Counted from the stretch's first letter, positions 49,163 to 57,003 are shown. The stretch is 64,000 bases of DNA from an uncultured Oscillospiraceae bacterium (GCA_910585265.1 CAJUCA010000007.1:26663-90662), one strand, 5' to 3'. The notes: generated from the letters alone by a model not told the origin. A program made the numbers and translations.

Positions 49163-50368
49163 TTACTGCCCGCTCAGGAGTCCGTCCAGCATCCGCTCGC
49201 ACATACTCAGCATACGGGGCAGATGGAACGGACCCTTGAACGTGCTCCCCTTGCAGGGCGGCTGGGTGGGCTTCCCGTCCCGGCGCAGGTAGCCGTACCA
49301 CTCGCCGTACTCGGGATCGGAGAAATACCGCTTGCAGTAGTCCAGGGTCTTTTCGAACCAATCCAGGTACTTCTCCTCCCCGGTGTCCCGGTAGAGCATC
49401 AGGCTGGCGATGAGGATCTCGTCATGGGGCCACCACAGCTTCATGTCGTGCTCATAGGCCTCGGGGGGACGGCCCAGGCAGTCCACAAAGTACAGCAGGC
49501 CGCCGTACTCGTGGTCCCAGCCCATGTCGACGGCCCAGTCGAAGATCTGGGCGGCCTTCTTCACCAGCTCCTGGTCCCCAGTGCGCTGGGCGTGCTCCAG
49601 CAGGAACCACACGCCCTCGATGTCGTGGCCCGGGTTCACAATGCGGCCCTCGGTGTAGTTCAGCCGGGCCTCCCCGCCGGGGCCCACGTTCTCCAGCACG
49701 CACTTCAGCTCGGGGTGGACGTGGTACTTGAAAATCTCGTCCACGCACTGCTGGGCCCGCTCCTCATAGAGGGCCTTCCGCTCTGGGTCCACCCGCAGCA
49801 GGGTGCCGGTGACGTTGAGGAGGATCATGGGGATGCCGAAGGCCCGCCCGGTGCGGGTCTCGGGGATGGTCTTGGGGCCGATGCCCGTGGGGTCGGCCAT
49901 GCCGTGGTTCAGATCCCAGTACAGGTCATAGGCCCGGCGGGCCCGCTCCAGGTGCTCCTCCCCCCCGGCCACGCCGTAGTACTCCGCGTTGGCCAGGGCG
50001 TAAAACGCCTCGGAGAAGCAGTACCGCCGCTGGCGCAGGGGCTGTCCGTCCTCGGTGACGGTGAAGTACAGCCGCCCCCCCGCCCCGTAGTTGACGCAGT
50101 GCTCCTCCAGGAAGTCCAGGCAGCTCCTGCTGGCGGCCAGCCACTCGTCCCTGGGGCCGTAGAGGTGGCACAGGTAGGCGAAGATCCAGCCGCACCGCCC
50201 CTGCATCCACACACTCTTGTCGGTGGAGAACACCTTTCCCTCCCGGTCCAGGCAGGTGTACACCCCGCCGTGCACCGGGTCCATGCCGTTGTCCAGCCAA
50301 AACGCCACGCAGCGGTCCAGCTCCTCCTTGAGCCACTGGTGGTGGCCCTGTATGCGCTTCACATCCAT
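49163..50368 (-). CDS. N-acylglucosamine 2-epimerase (AGE family)
   Basis: The 401-residue alpha/alpha-barrel protein fits enzymes that interconvert ManNAc and GlcNAc. Key segments: CGWIFAYLCHLYGPRDEWLA, RRYCFSEAFYALANAEYYGV, NPGHDIEGVWFLLEHAQRTG and LKLWWPHDEILIASLMLY-like WWPHDE with conserved Arg and His. With nanA and nagAB it would turn ManNAc into GlcNAc before phosphorylation, in place of the usual NanK/NanE order. A promoter on the minus strand lies about 75 nt upstream. Confidence 0.93.
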   Translation of the reverse strand: MDVKRIQGHHQWLKEELDRCVAFWLDNGMDPVHGGVYTCLDREGKVFSTDKSVWMQGRCGWIFAYLCHLYGPRDEWLAASRSCLDFLEEHCVNYGAGGRLYFTVTEDGQPLRQRRYCFSEAFYALANAEYYGVAGGEEHLERARRAYDLYWDLNHGMADPTGIGPKTIPETRTGRAFGIPMILLNVTGTLLRVDPERKALYEERAQQCVDEIFKYHVHPELKCVLENVGPGGEARLNYTEGRIVNPGHDIEGVWFLLEHAQRTGDQELVKKAAQIFDWAVDMGWDHEYGGLLYFVDCLGRPPEAYEHDMKLWWPHDEILIASLMLYRDTGEEKYLDWFEKTLDYCKRYFSDPEYGEWYGYLRRDGKPTQPPCKGSTFKGPFHLPRMLSMCERMLDGLLSGQ

Positions 50369-50445
50369 AAATGCGTTCCGCCTTTCCTCAGAGAATTGGA
50401 TTTAATGTAAGGAGCGGGGTGCGCCGCCCCTCGCCTGATATTCTT

Positions 50446-50474
50446 ATGATACCTGCCCCGGCGGGCCGCGTCAA
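50446..50474 (-). promoter_or_regulatory. Promoter of the AGE-rpiR transcript
   Basis: On the minus strand, TTGACG (50474-50469) and TATCAT (50451-50446) with a 17-bp spacer. Confidence 0.8.
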
Positions 50475-50484
50475 GGGTGTGGAC

Positions 50485-50497
50485 GAAAATAATTTTC
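50485..50497. promoter_or_regulatory. Candidate RpiR operator in the divergent region
   Basis: GAAAATAATTTTC is a perfect palindrome about the central base, placed between the minus promoter and a plus-strand TTGACA (50516-50521) whose -10 box is less clear (TATAGT at 50544-50549 has too long a spacer). It repeats the palindrome at 48238-48249. Confidence 0.6.
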
Positions 50498-50663
50498 ATT
50501 TCCTTCAAAAAATGCTTGACATTTTGCGGAAAACTGATAGGCTTATAGTGTGGATACTGGGCACTTTTTGGCTACTGTTACAAAAAACGGGAAATTTCTT
50601 CCGTCCAACCCGCGTTTTGCCCGCATCCGTTACTTCTATGGAATGAAATGGAGGACAACCGGC

Positions 50664-52046
50664 ATGAATCATCTCGGCATTGAAGTTTCTGTGAAGAATG
50701 TCCCCGAGCTGGACCCCGGCTTTATCCCGCTGGCCCAGTTCAACCGCGCTTTCCTGGCCGGGGCGGACAAGCCCCTGGACGTGGCCGTGGAACGCTCCAA
50801 CGGCCAGGTGGCGGTGTGGCACGTGAAGGTGCACAGCGATCCCGCCTTTGCCGCCGCCGACGAATATTATGTGGAACGGGTCATCAAGACCATGCTGTGG
50901 ATGTACGGCGGCTTCCGGGTGTACCTGGCCGGTAGCCAGGAGCTGGCGGACCGGATGAACGTCCACTATTCCGCCACCGGCCGCCAGTCCTTCGACTGGG
51001 ACTACATGGCCAACGTGTACGAGCACCCCTTTGAGATCATCGCCTGCGACAAGGTGCCCCAGGAGAGCGGCGACCCCAAGGCCATCGGCCGCCACCTGGA
51101 CGGCTGCCGCATCGGCTTCGACGCCGGCGGCTCCGACCGGAAGGTGTCCGCCGTCATCGACGGCGAGCCGGTGTTCTCCGAGGAGGTGGTCTGGTTCCCC
51201 AAGATCACCGCCGACCCCGACTACCACTACGACGGCATCGTGGCCGCCCTGAAGTCCGCCGCCGAGCATATGCCCCGGGTGGACGCGGTGGGCGTGTCCT
51301 CCGCCGGGGTGTATATCGACAACCGCACCATGAACGCCTCCCTGTTCCTCCAGGTGCCCAAGGACCTCTTTGACGCCAAGGTGAAGGACATTTACATCCG
51401 CGCCATCACCGACACCTTCGGCGACGTGCCCTACATCGTGGCCAACGACGGCGACGTGTCCGCCCTGGCGGGGGCCATGAACCTGGGCGAGAACAACGTG
51501 CTGGGCATCGCCATGGGCACCAGCGAGGCGGTGGGCTACGTGGACGCTGAGGGCCGGGTCACCGGCTGGCTCAACGAGCTGGCCTTCGTCCCGGTGGACG
51601 CCAACCCGGAGGCCATGCGGGACGAGTGGAGCGGCGACATCGGCTGCGGCGTGAAGTACTTCTCCCAGGACGGCGTGATCAAACTGGCCCCCCGGGCCGG
51701 GATCGAGCTGGACGAGGCCCTCTCCCCCGCCGAGAAGCTGAAGGTGGTGCAGAAGCTGCTGGACGAGGGCAGCCCCGCCGCCGAGAAGGTGTACCAGTCC
51801 ATCGGCGTGTACCTGGGCCACTCCCTGGCCCTGTACCACGGCTACTACGGCTTCAAGTACGCCCAGCTCCAGGGCCGGGTGATGTCCGGCCGGGGCGGCG
51901 ACATCATCCTGGACACCGCCAAGGCGGTGCTGGCGGACGAGTACCCCCAGGTGGCCCAGGCCATCGACGCCTCCCTGCCCGACGAGAAGGCCCGCCGGGT
52001 GGGCCAGTCCGTGGCCGCCGCCTCCCTGCCCGAGCTGAGAAAATAA
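50664..52046 (+). CDS. ROK-like sugar kinase, long form
   Basis: The 460-residue protein carries a ROK/ASKHA kinase core: the phosphate-1 loop GFDAGGSDRKVSAVIDGE near residue 155, NDGDVSALAGAMNL with the catalytic Asp region, and AMGTSEAVGYVD as the phosphate-2 loop. The first 150 residues are an extra domain not found in ordinary 300-residue ROK kinases, and the zinc motif CX(GC)XGC is not visible. In this regulon the likely substrate is GlcNAc or ManNAc, an inference from context. GGAGG supports the ATG at 50664. It is divergent from the AGE-rpiR pair. Confidence 0.82.
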   Translation: MNHLGIEVSVKNVPELDPGFIPLAQFNRAFLAGADKPLDVAVERSNGQVAVWHVKVHSDPAFAAADEYYVERVIKTMLWMYGGFRVYLAGSQELADRMNVHYSATGRQSFDWDYMANVYEHPFEIIACDKVPQESGDPKAIGRHLDGCRIGFDAGGSDRKVSAVIDGEPVFSEEVVWFPKITADPDYHYDGIVAALKSAAEHMPRVDAVGVSSAGVYIDNRTMNASLFLQVPKDLFDAKVKDIYIRAITDTFGDVPYIVANDGDVSALAGAMNLGENNVLGIAMGTSEAVGYVDAEGRVTGWLNELAFVPVDANPEAMRDEWSGDIGCGVKYFSQDGVIKLAPRAGIELDEALSPAEKLKVVQKLLDEGSPAAEKVYQSIGVYLGHSLALYHGYYGFKYAQLQGRVMSGRGGDIILDTAKAVLADEYPQVAQAIDASLPDEKARRVGQSVAAASLPELRK

Positions 52047-52049
52047 ACC

Positions 52050-52120
52050 GTAGGGGCCGGTGTCTCTACCGGCCATGGGTAACGTTGATTGTCAAGGCCG
52101 ATGAGGACATCGGCCCCTAC
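52050..52120. repeat. 71-bp inverted-repeat element
   Basis: GTAGGGGCCG (52050-52059) and CGGCCCCTAC (52111-52120) are exact terminal inverted repeats. Two inner hairpins follow the same theme (GGCCGGT/ACCGGCC and GGCCGATG/CATCGGCC). It is non-coding and resembles the dispersed GTAGGGGC-type palindromic repeats of related genomes, stated from memory of that group. Confidence 0.75.
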
Positions 52121-52148
52121 ACATTCTGTTATCTGCGAGGTCTTTACC

Positions 52149-52802
52149 GTGAAAAAGCATATTCTGTGCCTGGGCGACTCCAACACCCACGGCTACTGCG
52201 CCGACCCCGCCGACTGCGCCGACGGCGGCATCCGCTTTAACGAGGACGAGCGGTGGACCTGCCGCCTCCAGGCCGCCCTGGGCCCCGACTATCTGGTGAC
52301 GGAGGAGGGGCTGAGCGGACGCACCACCGTATTCCCGGACCCCCTCCACGAGACCATGGACGCGCTGACGGTGATCTACTCCCTGCTGAAAAGCCACGAG
52401 GCCGTCGACCTGCTGATCATCATGCTGGGCACCAACGACGTGAAGGAACGCTTCGGGGCCAACGCCCCCTGCATCGCCCTCGGCATGGAGCGGCTGGTGC
52501 GCAAGGCCCAGAGCGTGGACTGCTGGGGGGATCACGCCCCCAACATCCTGGTGGTGTGCCCCCCCTGCATCCTGCCGGAGATGGAGGGCTCGGACAACGG
52601 TCTGGCCATGGGCAGGGGCTGTATTGAGAAATCCCGGGCACTGCCCCCCTACCTGAAGGCCCACGCGGCCCTCACCGGGGCGCACTATACGGAGGCTCTG
52701 GACTGCGAGTTCAACCGCGTGGACGGAATGCACCTGACCCGGAGGGGCCACGCCCAGCTGGCGGACAAGCTGGCGGAGCTGGTGCCCACCCTGATGCCCT
52801 GA
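52149..52802 (+). CDS. SGNH/GDSL-family hydrolase
   Basis: The 217-residue protein has the SGNH blocks: CLGDSNTHG with the catalytic Ser near residue 11, MLGTNDVKERFG (block III) and DGMHLTRRGHAQ with the Asp-His pair. It has no signal peptide and resembles cytosolic arylesterase/acetylesterase enzymes. Following the kinase gene in the sialic-acid region, it might remove O-acetyl groups from imported sialic acids, an inference from position only. The start is a GTG; a GAGG lies about 8 nt upstream. Confidence 0.88.
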   Translation: MKKHILCLGDSNTHGYCADPADCADGGIRFNEDERWTCRLQAALGPDYLVTEEGLSGRTTVFPDPLHETMDALTVIYSLLKSHEAVDLLIIMLGTNDVKERFGANAPCIALGMERLVRKAQSVDCWGDHAPNILVVCPPCILPEMEGSDNGLAMGRGCIEKSRALPPYLKAHAALTGAHYTEALDCEFNRVDGMHLTRRGHAQLADKLAELVPTLMP

Positions 52803-52817
52803 CAGGTACACAACAGA

Positions 52818-52858
52818 ACAGGAGCGGTACGGCCATGGGCCGTACCGCTCCTGTCTTC
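52818..52858. terminator. Terminator between convergent genes
   Basis: ACAGGAGCGGTACGGCC pairs with GGCCGTACCGCTCCTGT around ATG, a nearly perfect palindrome that can stop transcription from either side. Confidence 0.85.
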
Positions 52859-52866
52859 CTGAACGC

Positions 52867-53397
52867 TCACACCAGCGGCTTTATCATGATGATCCCATGA
52901 CAGTGAATCCCGTAGCAGTTGGGGATCAGGCCCGCCGGAGTAAACCCATAGTCCACAAAATAGTCAAAATGCGCTCTGCCGTGAGAAGCCAGCACCCTCA
53001 GCTCGTCCGCATAATTTGCCAGCGGCCTGCCGTGGCAGGACAACCCAGGGGAACTGATCACATACTTCAAATTGCGGAAGCCCTTCTCCCTCGCGTGGGC
53101 CTCTGCCTGTCTCAGCAGCGGCTCCAGCTGCCCCTCCATGACAAAGCTCCCGTTGTCGTCGTATCCCAGGCACTCAACGCTCAGACAGGAGTAGCCCTCG
53201 TATTCCGCGCACAGGATCCACCCCTTGGGAGCTGTCGGCTCCCCCATATACCAGCCCACCAGCTTCGCCAGCGCGGACACCTCCAAGAGCTGCTGGCTCG
53301 CCCCCTCGAAGTCCCACCAATCCGGCTTGATGGCGGCCATGAGCTCCGCCACTGCGGCGGCATTTGAGGAATTGATCTGATAAATTCCCACGGTCAC
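52867..53397 (-). CDS. GNAT-like acetyltransferase (tentative)
   Basis: The 176-residue protein is only tentatively placed. GWILCAEYEGYSCLSVECLG could be the beta strands before the acetyl-CoA site, LLRQAEAHAREKGFRNLKYV fits a GNAT helix-strand element, and DYFVDYGFTPAGLIPNCYG the usual end. The glycine-rich acetyl-CoA loop is not typical. Its ATG overlaps the stop of the YesL-like gene as ATGA, so it is the last gene of a ttcA run. Confidence 0.6.
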   Translation of the reverse strand: MTVGIYQINSSNAAAVAELMAAIKPDWWDFEGASQQLLEVSALAKLVGWYMGEPTAPKGWILCAEYEGYSCLSVECLGYDDNGSFVMEGQLEPLLRQAEAHAREKGFRNLKYVISSPGLSCHGRPLANYADELRVLASHGRAHFDYFVDYGFTPAGLIPNCYGIHCHGIIMIKPLV

Positions 53398-54068
53398 TCC
53401 TCCTCATCGTCCAATTCGGGGACGGTGCCCTCCGCCTCTCCCTGCTCCTCCATAAAGGGCCGGAACACCCGCTCCAGCAGCAAACTGGCCAGCAGTGCCC
53501 ACACATAGGGCAGCACCAGCCACACCATCCACATCCAGAACTCCACGCACAGCAGGACGCAGCCCACGGTGAGCAGGCCCAGCAGCAGGGTGGTCAGCGG
53601 GTGGGCCAGGGCCAGCTTCACGCTGGCGGCCAGCAGGCCCCCCACCCCGAAGGTGAACCGGGACAGCACCGGGAAGATGTAGGCGGCGGTGCCGCACAGC
53701 ACCACCAGAAAAATCCAGAAGGCGATGTAGCAGGCGAACAGCGTCCCGTCCCCCGCCGCCGCCCCGGCGTACAGGAAGCCGTGGAGCTTTACCATGGCCC
53801 AGCCCAACGCCGCCACCGCCAGCCCCGCGGGACAGCCCACCTTGAAGTTGGCCTTCAGCGACGCCCAGAACCGCAGGTAGCCCCCGGGCTGGTTCCTCCG
53901 CAGGTGGCGGGCCATGGCGTCGTACAGGGCGGTGGTGCCGGGGCCAAGGCCCGCCACCGTCACCGCGCACACCAGCCACAGCACGCTGAACGCCAGCACG
54001 TCCGCCAGCACGCTGAAGATCTTGAACAGCATATTGTCCCCGCTGAAGAATTTATTCAGCATCTCCAT
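53394..54068 (-). CDS. YesL-like (DUF624) membrane protein
   Basis: The 224-residue protein has five to six hydrophobic segments, opening with LFKIFSVLADVLAFSVLWLV and the GPGTTALYDAMARHLRR segment typical of the YesL/DUF624 family, and an acidic C-terminal tail. The role of this family is unknown; members often lie near sugar-transport genes. Its start overlaps the end of ttcA by 17 bp, so the two are translated together. Confidence 0.88.
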   Translation of the reverse strand: MEMLNKFFSGDNMLFKIFSVLADVLAFSVLWLVCAVTVAGLGPGTTALYDAMARHLRRNQPGGYLRFWASLKANFKVGCPAGLAVAALGWAMVKLHGFLYAGAAAGDGTLFACYIAFWIFLVVLCGTAAYIFPVLSRFTFGVGGLLAASVKLALAHPLTTLLLGLLTVGCVLLCVEFWMWMVWLVLPYVWALLASLLLERVFRPFMEEQGEAEGTVPELDDEEE

Positions 54069-54816
54069 CCTCCATTCCCCGGCGGCGCAGACGCCGCCCG
54101 CCGCCCACCGGCCCCCATTCCGGCAGGGGCAGCCGCTGCATGGAGCCGAACACGTAGTCCTTCAGCCGGGGGTAGTCCCCGGACAGCCGGGCCACCAGCT
54201 CCTTCACCTCCTGCCGCCGGGTGTTGCCATCGGCGGGGCAGGGGTTGTGGACCACCGGAAGGTTGTGACGCCGCGCCGCCCCCCGCACCATCCCCTCCCC
54301 GCAGTACAGCAGGGGGCGGATCTGGGTGATGTCCATCCGGTCCAGGTAGGTCACCGGCTGGAAGCAGGACAGGCGGCCCTCGTAGAACAGGGACAGGAAA
54401 AAGGTCTCCACCGCGTCGTCCCGGTGGTGGCCCAGGGCCACCTTATCAATGCCCAGCTCCTTGAGGGCGGCGTGCATGGCCCCCCGGCGCATTTTCGCGC
54501 ACATGGAGCAGGGGTTCTTTTCCCGCCGCAGGTCAAAGATGATGTGGAAAATCTCCGTCTCGATGAGGTGGTAGGGCACGTCCAGCTCCCGGCACAGCCC
54601 CTCCACCGGGGCAAAGTCCATCCCGGGCGCGCCGGGGTGGACGGTGACGGCGTGGAGCGTAAAGGGCGCGGGGTAGAACTCCCGCAGCTTCGCCATGGCG
54701 TACAGCAGCACCAGGGAGTCCTTGCCGCCGGACACCCCCACGGCGATCTTGTCCCCGGCGTGGATCATGTCGTAGTCCTCCACGCACCGGCGCAGGTAGG
54801 ACAGGATATGCTGCAT
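54052..54816 (-). CDS. tRNA 2-thiocytidine synthetase TtcA-like
   Basis: TtcA-family enzymes put sulfur on cytidine 32 of tRNA. The 254-residue protein has the PP-loop VGVSGGKDSL (about 27-36), the central CSMCAKMRRG with the paired Cys expected for the Fe-S site, and a later Cys in NPCPADGN. The C-terminal 25 residues are very Arg/Gly-rich (GGGRRLRRRG) and overlap the next gene. It heads the ttcA-yesL-GNAT run. Confidence 0.9.
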   Translation of the reverse strand: MQHILSYLRRCVEDYDMIHAGDKIAVGVSGGKDSLVLLYAMAKLREFYPAPFTLHAVTVHPGAPGMDFAPVEGLCRELDVPYHLIETEIFHIIFDLRREKNPCSMCAKMRRGAMHAALKELGIDKVALGHHRDDAVETFFLSLFYEGRLSCFQPVTYLDRMDITQIRPLLYCGEGMVRGAARRHNLPVVHNPCPADGNTRRQEVKELVARLSGDYPRLKDYVFGSMQRLPLPEWGPVGGGRRLRRRGMEDGDAE

Positions 54817-54989
54817 TGCCGCTTCCCCCTTCTGAACAGCATGGTCAGGGAGGGGCCTGCCCCTCCCCCGGCGCGGATGTCAGCCGTCTCCCTTTTGAAA
54901 AATCAAAACGAGCATACGGAAGCATCCGACCGTTTGACAATGAAAAAGCGAGTATTTGAAAAAAATCTGAAAAAATACCAATATTTCGG
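54817..54989. other. Intergenic region upstream of ttcA
   Basis: A GGGAGGGG/CCCCTCCC hairpin (about 54849-54868) is followed by AT-rich sequence. A minus-strand TTGTCA with GTATGC at 17 bp is a weak promoter candidate for ttcA; nothing stronger is seen. Confidence 0.4.
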
Positions 54990-55018
54990 TTGACAGATCC
55001 GCTTTCCCGCATTATAAT
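54990..55018 (+). promoter_or_regulatory. Consensus promoter of rplM-rpsI
   Basis: TTGACA (54990-54995) and TATAAT (55013-55018) with a 17-bp spacer, giving a leader of about 180 nt. Confidence 0.95.
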
Positions 55019-55060
55019 ACACCATGCTCCCCGTTGTAAAGGGGAGCTATCCTATGTTTC

Positions 55061-55086
55061 ATACTTTTTCTCGAGAGAAAAAGTAT
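55061..55086. repeat. Perfect 26-bp palindrome in the rplM leader
   Basis: ATACTTTTTCTC is followed at once by its exact reverse complement GAGAAAAAGTAT. In RNA it is a hairpin with almost no loop; in DNA a symmetric protein site. No T-run follows it. It could take part in autoregulation of rplM or be a repeat unit. Confidence 0.85.
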
Positions 55087-55207
55087 CAAAAAGAGCTTTA
55101 AACTCGCCACAAACGTATCGCAGGCCTCTGAGTTTCCGCCCGGTGACGAACAAAGCGTTTTTGAGAAGAAGTATTAAACAAATTTAAATAAATGGAGGAA
55201 ACCAGAA

Positions 55208-55639
55208 ATGTCTACCTTTATGGCAAACAAGGGTAACATCCAGCGCAAGTGGTACGTGCTGGACGCTGCCGGCAAGCCTCTGGGCAAGACGGCGGTCACC
55301 GCGGCCACCATCCTGCGGGGCAAGCATAAGCCCGAGTACACCCCCCACGCCGACTGCGGCGATTTCGTCATCGTCATCAACGCGGAGAAGGCGGTGCTCA
55401 CCGGCAAGAAGCTGGAGCAGAAGTACTACCGCACCCACTCCGGCTGGGTGGGCGGTCTCAAGGAGACCAAGTACCGCCTGCTGATGCAGAGCAAGCCCGA
55501 GCTGGCCATGCGGCTGGCCGTCCGCGGCATGATGCCCCGGAACATCGTCACCAAGGACTCGCTGACCCGCCTGAAGATCTACCGCGGCGACAGCCATCCC
55601 CACGCCGCCCAGAAGCCCGAAGCCTGGGCCGTGGACTAA
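55208..55639 (+). CDS. rplM: Ribosomal protein L13
   Basis: L13 binds 23S rRNA early in large-subunit assembly. The 143-residue length is standard and the sequence is clear: KWYVLDAAGKPLGKTA, GDFVIVINAEKAVLTGKK, YYRTHSGWVGGLKET and VRGMMPRN. GGAGG precedes the ATG. It forms the usual operon with rpsI, 14 nt downstream. Confidence 0.99.
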   Translation: MSTFMANKGNIQRKWYVLDAAGKPLGKTAVTAATILRGKHKPEYTPHADCGDFVIVINAEKAVLTGKKLEQKYYRTHSGWVGGLKETKYRLLMQSKPELAMRLAVRGMMPRNIVTKDSLTRLKIYRGDSHPHAAQKPEAWAVD

Positions 55640-55653
55640 GGAGGTAACCGATC

Positions 55654-56058
55654 ATGTATAAGAGCAAGAAGCCCTATCACTACGGCACCGGCCGCCGGAA
55701 GTCCTCCGTGGCCCGCGTCCACCTGTTCCCCGGCGGCACCGGCTCCATCACCATCAACGGCCGGGACATTGAGGAGTATTTCGGCCTGGAGACCCTGAAG
55801 ATGGTGGTCCGCCAGCCGCTGAACACCACCGGAACCGTGGGCAAGGTGGACATCACCGCCACCGTCACCGGGGGCGGCGTCACCGGGCAGGCCGGCGCGC
55901 TGCGCCACGGCATCTCCCGCGCCCTGCTGGAGATGGACCCCGAGTTCCGCCCCGCGCTGAAGGCCGCCGGGTTCCTCACCCGCGATCCGCGTATGAAGGA
56001 GCGTAAGAAGTACGGCCTCAAGGCGGCCCGCCGCGCTCCCCAGTTCTCCAAACGTTGA
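55654..56058 (+). CDS. rpsI: Ribosomal protein S9
   Basis: S9 is a small-subunit protein whose C-terminal tail reaches the P-site tRNA. The 134-residue protein has YGTGRRKSSVARVHLFPG at the start and the invariant end KKYGLKAARRAPQFSKR. The C-terminus is intact, so any element inserted next to it has kept the gene complete. A strong terminator follows within 25 nt. Confidence 0.99.
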   Translation: MYKSKKPYHYGTGRRKSSVARVHLFPGGTGSITINGRDIEEYFGLETLKMVVRQPLNTTGTVGKVDITATVTGGGVTGQAGALRHGISRALLEMDPEFRPALKAAGFLTRDPRMKERKKYGLKAARRAPQFSKR

Positions 56059-56078
56059 TTTTATATCCGAAAACGCTC

Positions 56079-56114
56079 AAAAACCCCGGAAAATCGAATT
56101 TTCCGGGGTTTTTT
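56079..56114 (+). terminator. Terminator of rplM-rpsI
   Basis: AACCCCGGAAAAT pairs with ATTTTCCGGGGTT around CGA, followed by a T-run. Confidence 0.95.
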
Positions 56115-56154
56115 CTTTTGAAAACCTTTGATAGCCTTTGCCCAAATTTGGCCT

Positions 56155-56366
56155 GATTTGACCCGATTTGACCCTGTTTTTTTGGGTTAAATATGGGCTA
56201 ACCGGCCCTTTTGGGTTAAAAAATGGGCTAACTGACAGAGCGAAAGAAGTCGATTTGGGCCTGGTCTTAGGGCAGGCCGTCGTGGGCGGCTATCACCCTC
56301 TCTAAAGGCCCCCAATGCCAAAAGATCAATCTGTATTTTTCTCCTGATTTGACTTGATTTGTCATA
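56155..56366 (+). repeat. Cluster of short direct repeats near the element end
   Basis: GATTTGACC occurs at 56155-56163 and 56165-56173; GATTTGACTTGATTTGTC lies at 56345-56362. A second family, TTTGGGTTAAA with ATGGGCTAAC, occurs at 56181-56202 and 56210-56232. Such repeats at the end of an element resemble arm-type recombinase or excisionase binding sites. Confidence 0.7.
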
Positions 56367-56440
56367 ACTGAATACTGTTTATATTTCAGCCATACATAGA
56401 GCGCCGAATCATTCCCTGAATGAAACGGCGCTCTTTTTTT
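56240..56440 (+). terminator. Gene-free stretch ending in a strong terminator
   Basis: AGAGCGCCG (56398-56406) pairs with CGGCGCTCT (56426-56434) and runs into seven T. No protein frame lies directly upstream of it, so it may end a small RNA from 56240-56400 or read-through from rpsI; no promoter was made out clearly. Confidence 0.7.
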
Positions 56441-56484
56441 GTCCCGGTTGGCAGACGTAATTACCCCCCTGCCCCGACTCTACA

Positions 56485-56510
56485 TAGCCGTCTAAATCCC
56501 GCAGACGGCT
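56485..56510 (+). promoter_or_regulatory. Leader hairpin A (TACATAGCCG type)
   Basis: AGCCGTCT pairs with AGACGGCT around a nine- to ten-base loop, in the context TACATAGCCG, 15 nt before the Shine-Dalgarno of the next gene. The same design returns before parA with a compensatory base change. Confidence 0.75.
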
Positions 56511-56537
56511 GTGAATTTTACAGTAGGAGGACAAGTC

Positions 56538-56918
56538 ATGAAGTGGAAGAAGAATGAGGCGCAGAACAGCGAGGCCCGCGTTGAGAAGCTGGCCGACGAG
56601 GTTCGCAGCACCGCCCAGCAGAGTATGGAGGCCCTGTGGAGCGCCTTCCTGGAGGTGGGCGAGCTGGACATGGTGCGGGCCACGGAGAAGACCCTGCGGC
56701 TCATGGTGAGCCACGGCGACTGCACCGGGGCCATGAAGGTGCTGGAGGGCGTCTATGCCCTGGTGGAGATCGCGCCGTCGGAGGACTTCACCGACTGCCA
56801 GCAGTACCCCGCCCTGGCGCAGATGTTCATGGAGGAGTTTCTGGCGGAGAGCGAGGACTTCATCTTTGACGCTGGCATGGAGGACGTTCTGGCACTTCTC
56901 ATGGACGAGGGGCAGTAG
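56538..56918 (+). CDS. Small acidic hypothetical protein of the element
   Basis: The 126-residue protein starts at the ATG behind GTAGGAGG. It is mainly helical and acidic (EARVEKLADEVRSTAQQSME, LWSAFLEVGELDMVRATEKT, and a final AGMEDVLALLMDEGQ), without Cys motifs or a signal peptide. It may be a regulator or a partner of the ParAB system encoded next; no family is recognised. Both it and parA are preceded by a TACATAGCCG hairpin. Confidence 0.8.
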   Translation: MKWKKNEAQNSEARVEKLADEVRSTAQQSMEALWSAFLEVGELDMVRATEKTLRLMVSHGDCTGAMKVLEGVYALVEIAPSEDFTDCQQYPALAQMFMEEFLAESEDFIFDAGMEDVLALLMDEGQ

Positions 56919-56949
56919 GCCCCAGGTGGGCCTCTGGCCCACTTTACAT

Positions 56950-56975
56950 AGCCGCCTGTTTCGCCGTAGGCGGCT
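56950..56975 (+). promoter_or_regulatory. Leader hairpin B (TACATAGCCG type)
   Basis: AGCCGCCT pairs with AGGCGGCT, again after TACATAGCCG. Compared with hairpin A one T-A pair is replaced by C-G, a covarying change that supports an RNA or DNA structure under selection. Confidence 0.75.
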
Positions 56976-57003
56976 AAATCTATGGAAAGGAGGGAACCCC
57001 AAA

